Origin: Mumia flava | GTDB lineage: Bacteria; Actinomycetota; Actinomycetes; Propionibacteriales; Nocardioidaceae | Direction of reading: 5' to 3' | NCBI RefSeq assembly: GCF_002797495.1 | Contig: NZ_PGEZ01000001.1 | Span: 1,178,001-1,242,000, forward strand | DNA length: 64,000 nucleotides | Part shown: positions 38,835 through 48,800 of the stretch, in pieces | How positions within the stretch are numbered: position 1 is the stretch's first letter | Layout of the letters: each line of letters starts with the position of its first letter | Program-made: the position numbers and the translations under genes | The notes under the pieces: model-generated | What the model was told of the DNA's origin: nothing | Database searches by the model: none | What the model saw: the letters and a program-made list of their open reading frames with translations, nothing else

Positions 38835-39485
38835 TCACGGCGCGAGGCGCTCCCGTACCCACCCGCCGCGACCGTCGGCACGGAACCGCAGCCGGTCGTG
38901 CATGCGCCCCGTCCGACCCTGCCAGAACTCGACCGTCTCCAGCGCGACGCGGTAGCCGCCCCAGTCGTCCGGGCGCGCCACCGCGGTGCCGTCGGGATAG
39001 GTCGCCTCCGCCGCGTCGTACGCCCGCTCGAGCTCGACCCGGTCGGCGACCACGCGCGACTGCGGCGACGCGACGGCACCGAGACGCGAGGGGCGCGGTC
39101 GCGACGCGAAGTACGCGTCCGACGTCTCCTCGTCGACCCGGGTGACCGGCCCCTCGATCCGGACCTGGCGCTGGAGCGGGTGCCACAGCATGACCAGCGC
39201 CGCGTACGGGTGGGCGGCAAGGTCGTCGCCCTTGCGCGAGGAGTAGTTCGTGTAGAACACGACCCCGTCGGCGCCGAACCCCTTGAGCAGCACGGTCCGT
39301 ACGGAGGGGCGACCGTCCGCCCCGACGGTGGCGAGCGCCATCGCGTTCGGGTCCTTCAGCCCGGCTGCGACGGCGGCCTCGAACCACCGCTCGAACAGCG
39401 CGACCGGGTCGCCTCCCGCGTCGCTCTCGGTCAGTCCGGCGGCCTCGTACTCCTCGCGGAGCGCGGCGATCGCGTGCGGGTCCAT
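38835..39485 (-). CDS. pdxH: Pyridoxamine 5'-phosphate oxidase
   Basis: 216 aa. It oxidises PNP/PMP to PLP with FMN. Visible: FERWFEAAVAAGLKDPNAMA, PSVRTVLLKGFGADGVVFYT, SSRKGDDLAAHPYAALVMLW, RQVRIEGPVTRV, SDAYFASRPR, and the C-terminal PNPOx end with EFWQGRTGRMHDRLRF. TAGTGT lies six bases before the ATG. It diverges from the citrate synthase gene, an arrangement kept in several actinobacteria. Confidence 0.95.
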   Translation of the reverse strand: MDPHAIAALREEYEAAGLTESDAGGDPVALFERWFEAAVAAGLKDPNAMALATVGADGRPSVRTVLLKGFGADGVVFYTNYSSRKGDDLAAHPYAALVMLWHPLQRQVRIEGPVTRVDEETSDAYFASRPRPSRLGAVASPQSRVVADRVELERAYDAAEATYPDGTAVARPDDWGGYRVALETVEFWQGRTGRMHDRLRFRADGRGGWVRERLAP

Positions 39486-39521
39486 GCCCCCACACTAGGC
39501 GGAGATGGCAGAGTGACCCGC

Positions 39522-40631
39522 ATGACTGACGAGGTGAAGGAGGGGCTCGAGGGCGTCGTCGCGTTCGCGACCGAGATCGCCGAGCCCGACAAGGCAGGGT
39601 CGTCGCTGCGCTACCGCGGCGTCGACATCGAGGATCTGGTCGGCCGGGTGCCGTTCGAGAAGGTCTGGGGACTGCTCGTGGACGGCGCGTACGAACCGGG
39701 GCTGCCGCCGGCGGAGCCGTTCCCGATCCCGGTGCACTCCGGCGACATCCGCGTCGACGTGCAGAGTGCGATCGCGCTGACGGCGCCGGCGTGGGGGATC
39801 CGCCAGCTCTACGACATCGACGCCGAGCAGGCGCGCGACGACCTCGCGCGGACCGCGGTGATGGTGCTGTCGTACGTCGCGCAGGCCGCGCGCGGGATCG
39901 GCCAGCCGATGGTGCCGGAGTCCGAGATCGACAAGGCCCGGACGATCACCGAGCGGTTCCTGACCCGCTGGCGCGGCGAGGCGAACCCGGACCACGTCAA
40001 GGCCATCGACGCCTACTGGACCTCGGCGGCCGAGCACGGGATGAACGCCTCGACCTTCACGGCGCGGGTGATCGCGTCCACCGGCGCGGACGTCGCCGCG
40101 GCGCTCTCCGGAGCGGTCGGGGCGATGTCCGGACCGCTGCACGGCGGGGCTCCCTCGCGCGTCCTCGGGATGATCGCCGACGTCGAGCAGACCGACGACG
40201 CCCGGACGTACGTGAAGGGTCTGCTGGACTCCGGTGAGCGGCTGATGGGGTTCGGGCACCGCGTGTACCGCGCCGAGGACCCGCGGGCCCGGGTGCTGCG
40301 CCGCACGGCCCGCGAGCTGAACGCGCCCCGGTACCAGGTCGCGGAGGCGCTGGAGGAGGCTGCCCTGGCCGAGCTGCGCGAGCGCCGGCCCGACCGCGTG
40401 CTCGAGACGAACGTCGAGTTCTGGGCCGCGATCGTGCTCGACTTCGCCGAGATCCCGCCGCACATGTTCACCTCGATGTTCACCTGCGCCCGCACCGGCG
40501 GGTGGAGTGCCCACATCCTCGAGCAGAAGCGCACCGGCCGGCTGATCCGCCCCTCGGCGGTCTACGTCGGACCGGGCACGCGTCCCCCGGAGGACGTCAG
40601 CGGCTGGTCCGACACCTGGACCTGGCAGTAG
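39522..40631 (+). CDS. citA: Citrate synthase (actinobacterial CitA type)
   Basis: 369 aa from ATG 39522, with CAGAGT seven bases upstream. Condenses acetyl-CoA (or propionyl-CoA) with oxaloacetate. Conserved: GSSLRYRGVDIEDLV, AAEHGMNASTFTARV, SGPLHGGAP with the first catalytic His, MGFGHRVYR with the second, and TNVEFWAAIVLDF, where the usual catalytic Asp position reads Glu, as in mycobacterial CitA. SMFTCARTGGWSAHILEQ binds citrate. The short form fits gram-positive type II enzymes. Confidence 0.93.
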   Translation: MTDEVKEGLEGVVAFATEIAEPDKAGSSLRYRGVDIEDLVGRVPFEKVWGLLVDGAYEPGLPPAEPFPIPVHSGDIRVDVQSAIALTAPAWGIRQLYDIDAEQARDDLARTAVMVLSYVAQAARGIGQPMVPESEIDKARTITERFLTRWRGEANPDHVKAIDAYWTSAAEHGMNASTFTARVIASTGADVAAALSGAVGAMSGPLHGGAPSRVLGMIADVEQTDDARTYVKGLLDSGERLMGFGHRVYRAEDPRARVLRRTARELNAPRYQVAEALEEAALAELRERRPDRVLETNVEFWAAIVLDFAEIPPHMFTSMFTCARTGGWSAHILEQKRTGRLIRPSAVYVGPGTRPPEDVSGWSDTWTWQ

Positions 40632-40644
40632 CCCCCCGCGCCCG

Positions 40645-40704
40645 CGATTTGACGCGTTTCCCACCCTTCTGGCTGAGCAGATCGGTGGAGAACGCGTCGA
40701 ATCG
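40645..40704. repeat. Palindrome copy A upstream of the DUF559 gene
   Basis: CGATTTGACGCGTT (from 40645) and the 23-base arm at 40682-40704, TCGGTGGAGAACGCGTCGAATCG in two parts, are imperfect inverted arms (about 19 of 23). The same arm sequence makes the perfect palindrome B at 41714-41779. Confidence 0.75.
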
Positions 40705-40767
40705 GGGGCGCGACACCGGGTTGTGGATGGCCGCAGCGCGGAATCGGCGTGACACGGCACCGTACGG

Positions 40768-41724
40768 GTGGTGCGCCCGCTCCCCGAAGCCGTCAACCAG
40801 CCCTTCAGATCCGACGCCGCCCACGAGCTGGGCATCACCCCGCGACAGCTCGACGGCAAGCGGTTTCGGCGCCTCTTCCGCGGGGTCCACGTCGCGGCGT
40901 CGGTTGCCGTCACCTTCCGTACGTGGTTGCAGGCGGCGCTGCTGGTTCTCCCCGCCGACGCCGCGATCAGCCACCTCACGGCCCTGCGGATGTGGGGTCT
41001 CGAGCTGCGCGGCATGCACCCCCTCCACTTCTCCACGAACACCCAGGCGCACCGCGAGCGCGACGGCATCGTGCTTCATCGAAGACGCGGTCGCCTCCGT
41101 CCTGTGACGCTCGACGGTTTCCCGTGTCTCGGCCCCGACCGGACGTACGTCGACTGCGCCACGATCCTCAACCTCGTCGAGCTCGTCCAGGCCGCCGACC
41201 ATCTGTTGTACGCGGGTCACACCTCTGCGGACCAGCTCCGCGCGTACCTCCATCGCACGCACATCGACGGTGTGGTCCGGGCGCGCCGGGCCTTCCCGTA
41301 CGCCCGGGAACGTGCGGAGTCGCCGATGGAGACGCTGATCAGACTCTCCCTCGTGCTCGCGCGCTTGCCCGAGCCCGACGTCAACCCGGACGTGCTCGAC
41401 GGTCGTGGACGGTTCCTCGGGCGGTGCGACCTCGTCTACTGGAAGCACCGCGTCGTCGTCGAGTACGACGGGGAGTGGCACGAGCGCTCGCGCCGGCAAC
41501 GGGCCCGCGATCGAACACGTCGGGAGAACCTCGAACGCGCCGGCTGGACGGTCATCGTCGTGCTCGTCGAGGACCTGCTGGACAAGCGCGCGATCGCCTG
41601 GCGCGTCTTCCATGCACTCCGCGACAACGGGTACGCCGGGCCGCCGCCGCACTTCAACACGATGTGGCAACGGTGGTTCGGGAAGTGCACCCGTCCTGCC
41701 GCCCCGCCCGCGCCCCCGATTTGA
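40768..41724 (+). CDS. DUF559-domain protein (VSR-like fold) with AbiEi-like N-terminal part
   Basis: 318 aa from GTG 40768 (GTG 40771 also possible). The N-terminal part (HELGITPRQLDGKRFRRLFR, GVHVAASVAVTFRTWLQ, AISHLTALRMWGLELRG) looks like the winged-helix type IV antitoxin/AbiEi region. The C-terminal part has DUF559 features: VEYDGEWHERSRRQRARDRTRR and ERAGWTVIVVLVEDLL, the vsr/MutH-like nuclease core with Asp and Glu. Genes of this type are frequent and variable in actinobacteria; the role is unknown, possibly DNA processing or defence. Copies of one palindrome lie on both sides, and its stop codon is inside copy B. Confidence 0.85.
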   Translation: MVRPLPEAVNQPFRSDAAHELGITPRQLDGKRFRRLFRGVHVAASVAVTFRTWLQAALLVLPADAAISHLTALRMWGLELRGMHPLHFSTNTQAHRERDGIVLHRRRGRLRPVTLDGFPCLGPDRTYVDCATILNLVELVQAADHLLYAGHTSADQLRAYLHRTHIDGVVRARRAFPYARERAESPMETLIRLSLVLARLPEPDVNPDVLDGRGRFLGRCDLVYWKHRVVVEYDGEWHERSRRQRARDRTRRENLERAGWTVIVVLVEDLLDKRAIAWRVFHALRDNGYAGPPPHFNTMWQRWFGKCTRPAAPPAPPI

Positions 41725-41779
41725 CGCGTTCTCCACCGAATCGCGTCCTCAGGTCGGTGGAGAACGCGTCAAATCGGGG
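41714..41779. repeat. Perfect 26-bp-arm palindrome B at the DUF559 gene end
   Basis: The arm 41714-41739 (starting CCCCGATTTGACGCGTTC) is exactly complementary to 41754-41779 with a 14-base loop. It contains the DUF559 stop codon and lies between convergent genes, so it can end transcription both ways. It shares its arm with copy A. Confidence 0.9.
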
Positions 41780-41793
41780 CGGGTACGGGCGGG

Positions 41794-42792
41794 TCAGTCG
41801 GCGTCGTACGCCGCGAGGATCGCGTCGGCCGCCGCAGGAGCCGCGATCGTGCCGTCGAGCAGACCCCGCCGGACCTCCTCGAGCACACCGGCGACGCCGG
41901 GCGACCGCCGCAGACGCCGGTCGAGGTCGTCACGCACCAGCGCCCAGGTGAACTCGAGCTGCTGCTGCGCCCGTTTGTCGTGCAGGCCCTGCGCACCGAG
42001 GAACTCGCGGTGCCGCAGCAGCCGCAACCAGACCGTGTCGATCTCCCGCTCCTGGAGCGCCGAGCAGGTCAGCACCGGCGGCACCCAGCCCTTCGAGCCG
42101 GCGTGCACGAGCCGGATCGCGCCGGCGAGGTCCTTCGCGGCGGAGCGGGCCTCGGGCTCGCGGTCGCCGTCGGCCTTGTTCACGGCGATCACGTCGGCGA
42201 TCTCGAGGATGCCCTTCTTGATCCCCTGGAGCTGGTCACCGGTCCGCGCCAGCGTCAGGAACAGGAAGGAGTCGACCATCCCGGCGACCGTGACCTCGGA
42301 CTGCCCGACGCCCACGGTCTCGACGAGGACCACGTCGAACCCGGCCGCCTCGAGCACGAGGATCGCCTGCGTGGTCGCCCGGGCGACGCCGCCGAGCGTC
42401 CCCGCAGTCGGCGACGGCCGGATGTACGCGTCGCGGTCCGCCGCGAGCTGCGGCATCCGGGTCTTGTCGCCGAGCACGGACCCGCCCGTACGGATGCTCG
42501 ACGGGTCGACCGCGAGCACGCCCACGCGCTTGCCCTGACCGGTCAGGTAGGTCCCGAGCGCCTCGATGAAGGTCGACTTGCCCACCCCGGGCACACCCGA
42601 GATCCCGACCCGTACGGAGCCGCCCGCGTGCGGGGTCAGCTCCTCGAGCAGCGCGCGGGCCTGCTCGCGGTGGTCGTCACGGCGCGACTCGACCAGCGTG
42701 ATCGCCCGCGCGAGTGCGGCCCGCTCGCCGGCGAGGACACGCGCGGCCAGGTCAGGACCCGGCGACGCCGACGCACCCGTACCCGCCGCCAT
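41794..42792 (-). CDS. meaB: Methylmalonyl-CoA mutase-associated GTPase MeaB
   Basis: 332 aa. A G3E P-loop GTPase that loads and protects cobalamin in the mutase. Walker A is GVPGVGKSTFIEALG, with VLAVDPSSIRTGGSVLGDKTRM, VLVETVGVGQSE (switch III/Walker B), NKADGD (base recognition) and the C-terminal dimerisation arm. It starts 16 bases after the mutB stop and is the last gene of the mutA-mutB-meaB run. Confidence 0.96.
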   Translation of the reverse strand: MAAGTGASASPGPDLAARVLAGERAALARAITLVESRRDDHREQARALLEELTPHAGGSVRVGISGVPGVGKSTFIEALGTYLTGQGKRVGVLAVDPSSIRTGGSVLGDKTRMPQLAADRDAYIRPSPTAGTLGGVARATTQAILVLEAAGFDVVLVETVGVGQSEVTVAGMVDSFLFLTLARTGDQLQGIKKGILEIADVIAVNKADGDREPEARSAAKDLAGAIRLVHAGSKGWVPPVLTCSALQEREIDTVWLRLLRHREFLGAQGLHDKRAQQQLEFTWALVRDDLDRRLRRSPGVAGVLEEVRRGLLDGTIAAPAAADAILAAYDAD

Positions 42793-42808
42793 CAGTGCAG
42801 GCCCGCCA

Positions 42809-44992
42809 TCAGTGCTTCAGCGTGGTGCGCAGCTTGTCGAGCAGGTCCAGCGCGGACTCGGCGATCACGGTGCCCGGCAGGAAGACCGCCGCGGCGCCCA
42901 TCCGCTCGAGCTCGGCGACGTCGTCGGGCGGGATCACGCCGCCGACGACGACCATGATGTCCGGGCGCCCCTGCTCGGCCAGCGCCTCGCGCAGCGACGG
43001 GACCAGCGTGAGGTGGCCCGCCGCGAGCGAGGAGACCCCGACGATGTGCACGTCGGCGTCGACCGCCTGCTGCGCGACCTCGTCGGGCGTGGAGAACAGC
43101 GGGCCCACGTCGACGTCGAAGCCCATGTCGGCGAACGCGGACACGATCACCTTCTGGCCGCGGTCGTGCCCGTCCTGGCCCATCTTGGCGACCAGGATCC
43201 GCGGACGACGGCCCTCGGCCTCCTCGAACGCCTCGGTCGCCTCGACGACGCGCTGCACGTTCTCGGCCTTGCCCGCCTCGGATCGGTACACACCCGAGAT
43301 CGTACGGATCACGGCCTTGTGGCGCCCGTACACCTGCTCCAGCGCGTCGGAGATCTCCCCCACCGTCGCCTTCGCCCGGGCCGCGTCGACCGCGAGCGCG
43401 AGCAGGTTGCCGTCGAGGGTGCCGTCGCGCGACGCGCCGCGGCCGGCGGACTCGGTCAGCGCCTCGAGGCTGCGCCGTACGGCCTCGGGATCGCGCTCGG
43501 CACGGAGCCGCTCGAGCTTCGCGACCTGCGCGGAGTAGACCGCGCGGTTGTCGACCTTGAGCACCTCGAACGGCTCGTCGGCGTCGACCGGGTAGGTGTT
43601 CACGCCGATCACCGACTGCTGGCCCGAGTCGATCCGCGCCTGCGTGCGGGCCGCGGCCTCCTCGACGCGCATCTTCGGGATGCCGGCCTCGATCGCCTTC
43701 GCCATCCCGCCGGCGGCCTCGACCTCCTCGATGTGCGCCCAGGCTCGGGCGGCGAGGTCGCGGGTCAGCTTCTCGACGTAGTACGAGCCGCCCCACGGGT
43801 CGATCGTCGCGGTGGTGCCGGACTCCTGCTGGAGCAGCAGCTGGGTGTTGCGGGCGATCCGCGCGGAGAAGTCGGTCGGCAGCGCGATCGCCTCGTCGAG
43901 GGCATTCGTGTGCAGCGACTGGGTGTGGCCCTGGGTCGCGGCCATCGCCTCGATCGCGGTGCGCTGCACGTTGTTGAACACGTCCTGCGCGGTCAACGAC
44001 CAGCCCGACGTCTGCGAGTGGGTCCGCAGCGACGACGACTTCGGGTTCTTCGGGTCGAACTGCCCGACGAGCCGCGACCACAGCGCGCGGGCGGCGCGCA
44101 TCTTCGCGACCTCCATGAAGAAGTTCATCCCGATCGCCCAGAAGAACGACAGCCGCGGCGCGAACGCATCGATGTCCAGCCCGACGTCGAGCCCGGCGCG
44201 GATGTACTCGACGCCGTCGGCCAGCGTGTACGCGAGCTCGAGGTCGTTCGTCGCCCCGGCCTCCTGGATGTGGTAGCCGGAGATCGAGATCGAGTTGAAC
44301 TTCGGCATCCGCTGCGCGGTGTAGGCGAAGATGTCGGAGATGATCCGCATCGACGGCGCCGGCGGGTAGATGTAGGTGTTGCGGACCATGAACTCCTTGA
44401 GGATGTCGTTCTGGATGGTCCCCGCGAGCTGTTCCGGCTTCACCCCCTGCTCCTCGGCCGCGACGATGTAGAGCGCGAGCACCGGCAGCACCGCGCCGTT
44501 CATCGTCATCGAGACGCTCATCTTGTCCAGCGGGATGCCGTCGAAGAGCGTGCGCGCGTCGTAGATCGAGTCGATCGCGACCCCGGCCATGCCCACGTCG
44601 CCGACGACGCGCGGGTTGTCGGAGTCGTAGCCGCGGTGCGTCGCCAGGTCGAACGCGACCGACAGCCCCTTCTGCCCCGCGGCGAGGTTGCGTCGGTAGA
44701 ACGCGTTCGACTCCTCCGCGGTCGAGAACCCCGCGTACTGCCGGATCGTCCACGGCTGCGTCGTGTACATCGTCGGGTACGGACCGCGCAGGAACGGCGC
44801 GAGTCCCGGGTAGGTGTCGAGCGCGTCCGCCCCGGCGAGGTCGGCGGCGGTGTAGAGCGGCGCGACCTCGATGCCCTCGGGCGCGAGCCACGGCTCGGCA
44901 CCGTCGGTGCGGCGGGCGTACGCGTCGGGGTCCGGGCGGTACGGCTGGTCGGGGTCGAGCGGCAACCCGGCGAAGGACTCGGGGATGCTCAT
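42809..44992 (-). CDS. mutB: Methylmalonyl-CoA mutase large (catalytic) subunit
   Basis: 727 aa from ATG 44992, which overlaps the mutA stop (ATGA). Interconverts succinyl-CoA and methylmalonyl-CoA using adenosylcobalamin. Substrate region: [20 protein letters not shown] (a Gln replaces the usual Arg in TTRPW) and [12 protein letters not shown] with the key His. The B12 domain has [11 protein letters not shown] (DxHxxG), GVSSLAAGH and VVVGGVIP. The pathway assimilates propionate, odd-chain fats and branched amino acids. Confidence 0.97.
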   Translation of the reverse strand: MSIPESFAGLPLDPDQPYRPDPDAYARRTDGAEPWLAPEGIEVAPLYTAADLAGADALDTYPGLAPFLRGPYPTMYTTQPWTIRQYAGFSTAEESNAFYRRNLAAGQKGLSVAFDLATHRGYDSDNPRVVGDVGMAGVAIDSIYDARTLFDGIPLDKMSVSMTMNGAVLPVLALYIVAAEEQGVKPEQLAGTIQNDILKEFMVRNTYIYPPAPSMRIISDIFAYTAQRMPKFNSISISGYHIQEAGATNDLELAYTLADGVEYIRAGLDVGLDIDAFAPRLSFFWAIGMNFFMEVAKMRAARALWSRLVGQFDPKNPKSSSLRTHSQTSGWSLTAQDVFNNVQRTAIEAMAATQGHTQSLHTNALDEAIALPTDFSARIARNTQLLLQQESGTTATIDPWGGSYYVEKLTRDLAARAWAHIEEVEAAGGMAKAIEAGIPKMRVEEAAARTQARIDSGQQSVIGVNTYPVDADEPFEVLKVDNRAVYSAQVAKLERLRAERDPEAVRRSLEALTESAGRGASRDGTLDGNLLALAVDAARAKATVGEISDALEQVYGRHKAVIRTISGVYRSEAGKAENVQRVVEATEAFEEAEGRRPRILVAKMGQDGHDRGQKVIVSAFADMGFDVDVGPLFSTPDEVAQQAVDADVHIVGVSSLAAGHLTLVPSLREALAEQGRPDIMVVVGGVIPPDDVAELERMGAAAVFLPGTVIAESALDLLDKLRTTLKH

Positions 44993-46809
44993 GCGTTCGC
45001 TCCGTTCGTCGGGCCGGCCAGGTGTGCGCGGGTCTCGTGCAGGAAGGCCAGCGCGTCGACGCCCATGGCGGCGGTCGCGTCGACCTCCAGGCCCGCCACG
45101 GGCTTGCCGGCCAGGATCACCCAGCGGGCGCCGGCCGCACGCAGACCCATGATCAGGTCCGCGCCCCACTCGGCGTACGCGGCGTCGGTGCCGGCGAGGC
45201 ACACGACCGGCGACCCGTCGTAGGAGTCGAGCACGTCGACGGTGCTGCTCGTCGGGCCGGCGGCGACGGTGTCGATCCCGCCGGCGGCGAGGAGGTTCGC
45301 GACGAACGTGACGCGGGCCGTGTGCTGCGCGATCGTCCCCATGGTCGCGAGGAAGACCGGCGTCGCGGCCGGCTCGTCGCGCAGCGACTCGAAGGCCGCC
45401 CCCCAACGCTGGACGGGCTCGGCGCCCTCGGGCCGCGGCTGGCGCTCGGGGAGCACCTCGCGGAGGTTCGGGAACTCCGACAGACCGGTCAGCGGGCGCT
45501 TGCGCCGGGCGATCTGCTGCTCGCGCTCGCGGGCGACCGCCAGGTGCCGCCCGGCGAGCGAGCCGTCGGCGATCGCGTCCAGCACCCCGCCCGCCTCCTC
45601 GATCCGCCCGAGCTCCTCCCACCCGGCGCGGGCGAGGTCGTCGGTGAGCTGCTCGGTGGCGTACGCCCCGCCGGCCGGGTCGGTGACCTTGCCGACGTGG
45701 GACTCCTCGATCAGCAGCGAGGAGGTGTTGCGGGCGATCCGGCGGCTGAACGCGTCCGGCAGCCCGAGCGGCTGGTCGAACGGCAGCACCGTGACCGAGG
45801 AGGCGCCACCGACGCCGGCCGCGAAGGTCGCGACGGTGGTCCGCAGCATGTTGACCCACGGGTCGAACTTGCTCAGCATCACCCGCGACGTGACCGCGTG
45901 CTGGGCCTGCCCGCGGGACGGCTCCGAGCCGCCGGACAGCTCGGCGAGGCGGTTCCAGGTACGGCGGGCCGCGCGGAGCTTGGCGATCGTGGGGAACTGC
46001 TCGTCGGTCGCGGCGAAGCGGAAGCTGATCGCGGCCAGCGCATCGTCGACCCCGAACCCGGCGTCGACGAGGATCCGCAGGTACGCAGCACCGGCCGCCA
46101 GCGCGTACCCGATCTCCTGCGCGTCGGACGCGCCGGCGTCGTGCACGGCGGTGGCGTCGACGACGATCGCCCCGATCCCCCGCTCCGCGGCCTTGCGGCT
46201 CCCCTCGACGACGACGGTCGGCAGGTCGAGCCCGGACTCGTACCCGCGGGCGAGAGCACCGATCGGGTCGAGCCCCAGGCTGGTCCCGGGGGCCGGGGTC
46301 ACGTCGCGCTCGTCGAGGTAGCGGCAGAACGCGTCGGCGGCACCGAGGCTGTCCGCCCGCGCCTCGATCACGACCGGGGCGAGGTCGACGAAGACCCGGT
46401 CGAGCACCGTCGCCAGGTCACCGACCGCGACGGCGTCGGGCCCGAGGCGCAGCCACACCGAGGTGGCGCCGTTCTCGAGGTCGTCGAGGATCGCCTCGGC
46501 CGTCTTCGCGGCATCGGGGTCGGCGTGCTGGACGCGGACGTCCCAGCGTCCGTCGCGGACCGCGTCGGTGCCCCGGACGTACGGCGCCTGACCCGGCAGG
46601 CCGGTCTCGGCGAGGTCCGCGACGGCCTCGGGGGTGCCGAGCGGGCTGAGCCCGATGCCGTCGAGGGTGCGGGTCGTGAGCTTGTCCCAGACCTGGTCGT
46701 CCGGGTCGTCGTCGGTGAGCCGGCGGGACTTGCGGAGGACGGCGGCCGCGGCGGACTCCCAGGCGTCACGGGAGTACGACGCGTCGCCGCGCAGCGACAG
46801 GTCGGTCAT
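44989..46809 (-). CDS. mutA: Methylmalonyl-CoA mutase small subunit
   Basis: 606 aa from ATG 46809, chosen because TACGAT lies exactly seven bases upstream; ATG 46818 is in frame but lies inside that element's downstream side. It shares the mutase fold with MutB ([56 protein letters not shown]) but lacks the DxHxxG cobalamin motif, reading [10 protein letters not shown] there. It is the non-catalytic partner of the heterodimer. First gene of the operon. Confidence 0.95.
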   Translation of the reverse strand: MTDLSLRGDASYSRDAWESAAAAVLRKSRRLTDDDPDDQVWDKLTTRTLDGIGLSPLGTPEAVADLAETGLPGQAPYVRGTDAVRDGRWDVRVQHADPDAAKTAEAILDDLENGATSVWLRLGPDAVAVGDLATVLDRVFVDLAPVVIEARADSLGAADAFCRYLDERDVTPAPGTSLGLDPIGALARGYESGLDLPTVVVEGSRKAAERGIGAIVVDATAVHDAGASDAQEIGYALAAGAAYLRILVDAGFGVDDALAAISFRFAATDEQFPTIAKLRAARRTWNRLAELSGGSEPSRGQAQHAVTSRVMLSKFDPWVNMLRTTVATFAAGVGGASSVTVLPFDQPLGLPDAFSRRIARNTSSLLIEESHVGKVTDPAGGAYATEQLTDDLARAGWEELGRIEEAGGVLDAIADGSLAGRHLAVAREREQQIARRKRPLTGLSEFPNLREVLPERQPRPEGAEPVQRWGAAFESLRDEPAATPVFLATMGTIAQHTARVTFVANLLAAGGIDTVAAGPTSSTVDVLDSYDGSPVVCLAGTDAAYAEWGADLIMGLRAAGARWVILAGKPVAGLEVDATAAMGVDALAFLHETRAHLAGPTNGANA

Positions 46810-46878
46810 GAGGCGCATCGTACGGATGAACGATGTGTAACAGCCACCCGGTGTGATCTACCCGACACGCGGCCCCCA

Positions 46879-46952
46879 CCGACCACGATTCGTCGAGTTC
46901 CGGTCGGAATGGGCGGTGCGATTCTCGCCGTAACTCGACGAATCGTGGTCGG
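46879..46952. repeat. 21-bp perfect inverted repeat in a divergent promoter region
   Basis: The arm 46879-46899 (CCGACCACGATTCGTCG...) is exactly complementary to 46932-46952 with a 32-base loop. It lies between the divergent mutA and 47037 genes, so it is not simply a shared terminator. No gene is seen in 46810-47036. Confidence 0.8.
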
Positions 46953-47036
46953 AGCGGGCGGTGCCGCGGGTGCATTCGGCGCGCATGACCGAGCAGGTGC
47001 TGGGAACGTGGATGAGCCGGAGCAGGGGTGGTCGCC

Positions 47037-47870
47037 ATGACGGAGGACGAGCCGCAGTCCCGGATCGTGCGCGTGATCGAGCGGGTCAAGGCGCACCCGG
47101 TGCGGGTTGTGATCGTCGCGGTGGTGGGGACGATCGGGTTCGTCTGGCTCGCGGTCGACCTCGGCGCGCGGACGTACGACGCGATCGACGGGTGGCTCCA
47201 TCCGCACTCCGAGCAGTACGCGGAGCTCGCGCAGCTCGACCTGGACAGCCGGCTGTCCTACCTCGAGGGCGAGATGGGCACCGCGAAGCAGGTCGTCGAC
47301 CTGTGCGCGGACCAGGTCGTGGACTGTCCGCGCGGGGCGCCGCCGCTGCTGATGTACGTGCACGAGAGCGACGACCTGGTGGTCCGGAGCGTCTTCGAGA
47401 AGGACAGCCTGGAGCTGTACGCGGTGACGCGGGTGTCCGACCGGCTCGCCCCGCCGATGCGCTGGCTCGACTGGGACCTGGGGGATCTCGGCGACGTCAC
47501 CTTCGCCGAGGCGACGGAGGCCCCCGGAGTCGAGCCGACGTCGGCCTGGGTGTGGATGGGGCCGCGCGGGAGCGCGTACGCCGAGGTCGTCACCGCGGGC
47601 GCCGCCGGGCGGTACCGCGGCCTGCTGCTCGGCTGGGCGCGCGACGGGTACGGCGGCCCGGACGCGGCCTTCGACGTCGAGTCCGCGAACGAGCTCCAGA
47701 CGCAGAGCCTCGCCGGCGAGCCGTACGACACGAGGACCCTGGCCGCGTTCCGCGCCGGGACCACGCCGAACACCTGGGGCGAGTTCCGCGACGACGGCGG
47801 GACCGTCGGCGGGCTGGCGCACGACGCCGAGCAGGTCATGCTGCTGCTCAGCGTCGGCGCCGGCGCGTGA
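47037..47870 (+). CDS. Hypothetical membrane-anchored protein
   Basis: 277 aa from ATG 47037 (GTG 47028 is in frame upstream). A short cytosolic lead (RIVRVIERVKAHP) is followed by one membrane helix (VRVVIVAVVGTIGFVWLAV, about residues 22-41) and a large outer domain. Two Cys (LCADQVVDCPRG) could form a disulfide. No family is recognised. Monocistronic between a long palindrome and a terminator-like hairpin. Confidence 0.72.
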   Translation: MTEDEPQSRIVRVIERVKAHPVRVVIVAVVGTIGFVWLAVDLGARTYDAIDGWLHPHSEQYAELAQLDLDSRLSYLEGEMGTAKQVVDLCADQVVDCPRGAPPLLMYVHESDDLVVRSVFEKDSLELYAVTRVSDRLAPPMRWLDWDLGDLGDVTFAEATEAPGVEPTSAWVWMGPRGSAYAEVVTAGAAGRYRGLLLGWARDGYGGPDAAFDVESANELQTQSLAGEPYDTRTLAAFRAGTTPNTWGEFRDDGGTVGGLAHDAEQVMLLLSVGAGA

Positions 47871-47890
47871 CCCCCACGCGGCCACGATGC

Positions 47891-47938
47891 GGGCGATCTG
47901 GGGAACAACGCCCAGGTGATTCCTTCCCCAGATCGCCC
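47891..47938. terminator. Convergent-gene terminator hairpin
   Basis: GGGCGATCTGGGGAA (47891-47905) is exactly complementary to 47924-47938 with an 18-base loop. It lies between the convergent hypothetical gene and the ABC permease gene. Confidence 0.75.
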
Positions 47939-47969
47939 AGATCGCGGTCGGGACGGGAAGGGCGTCGCC

Positions 47970-48800
47970 TCAGATCGTGCGCTTCACCTTCCAGATGCCG
48001 ACCCAGAGGCCGACCGCGCAGGTCAGGACGGCCGCGAGCATCCCCTGCGCCACGTCGAGGTCCCACAGCGTCCCGGTGAAGAGCGTCCGCTCCGCGTCCA
48101 CGATGTACGTCAGGGGGTTGAACTTCGCGACGGCCTGCATCCAGCCCGGCCCGGCCTCCAGCGGCAGCATCATCCCGGCGAGCAGCAGCAGCGGGAAGAT
48201 CAGTGACTGCTGCACGCCCCAGAACACCCACTCGCGGTTCTTCGACGCGAGGCCCAGGGCGTACGAGAGGGATCCGAGTCCGATCCCGAAGACCCCGAGG
48301 ATCACGAGCCCGACGAGGACCTGGGCCGGGTAGAACGCCAGCCCGAACGGGATCGCGACCACGGTGATCAGCAGCGCCTGCACGACCAGCGGCGCGAACT
48401 CCTTCAGCGCGCGGCCGACCAGGATCGACGACCGGCTGAGCGGGGTCGCGAGGATCCGTTCGTACGCCCCGGTCATCAGCTCGTACAGCAGGTTGCCGCC
48501 GACCATGCCCGTGCCGAAGATCGCGATCATCACGAGCACGCCCGGGAGGAACCACTGGAGTGCCGACGCGCCGCCGATGTCCGCGCCGCCGAGCATCCCC
48601 TCGAGCAGCGGACCGAACAGCCCCAGGAACACCAGCGGCTGCAGCAGCGAGAAGATCAGCGTGAACGGGTCGCGCACCACGACGAGGATCTCGCGGGTGA
48701 ACACGGCGGCGGTGTCGTGGACCCAGCCGGCGACGGCGCTGCGCTGCGGCAGCGGCGATGCGATGCCGGCGTCGTCGAGGGTCTCGGTGGTGGTGGTCAT
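47970..48800 (-). CDS. ABC-2 type permease (DrrB-like)
   Basis: 276 aa from ATG 48800, overlapping the ATPase stop (ATGA). Six membrane helices are expected: PFTLIFSLLQPLVFLGLFG, QWFLPGVLVMIAIFGTGM, LVVQALLITVVAIPFGLAF and others. The ABC-2 signature region is GLASKNREWVFWGVQQSLIFP plus LLLAGMMLPLE, with KFNPLTYIVDAER. It exports a hydrophobic compound, in the daunorubicin-exporter style, with the preceding ATPase. Confidence 0.93.
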   Translation of the reverse strand: MTTTTETLDDAGIASPLPQRSAVAGWVHDTAAVFTREILVVVRDPFTLIFSLLQPLVFLGLFGPLLEGMLGGADIGGASALQWFLPGVLVMIAIFGTGMVGGNLLYELMTGAYERILATPLSRSSILVGRALKEFAPLVVQALLITVVAIPFGLAFYPAQVLVGLVILGVFGIGLGSLSYALGLASKNREWVFWGVQQSLIFPLLLLAGMMLPLEAGPGWMQAVAKFNPLTYIVDAERTLFTGTLWDLDVAQGMLAAVLTCAVGLWVGIWKVKRTI

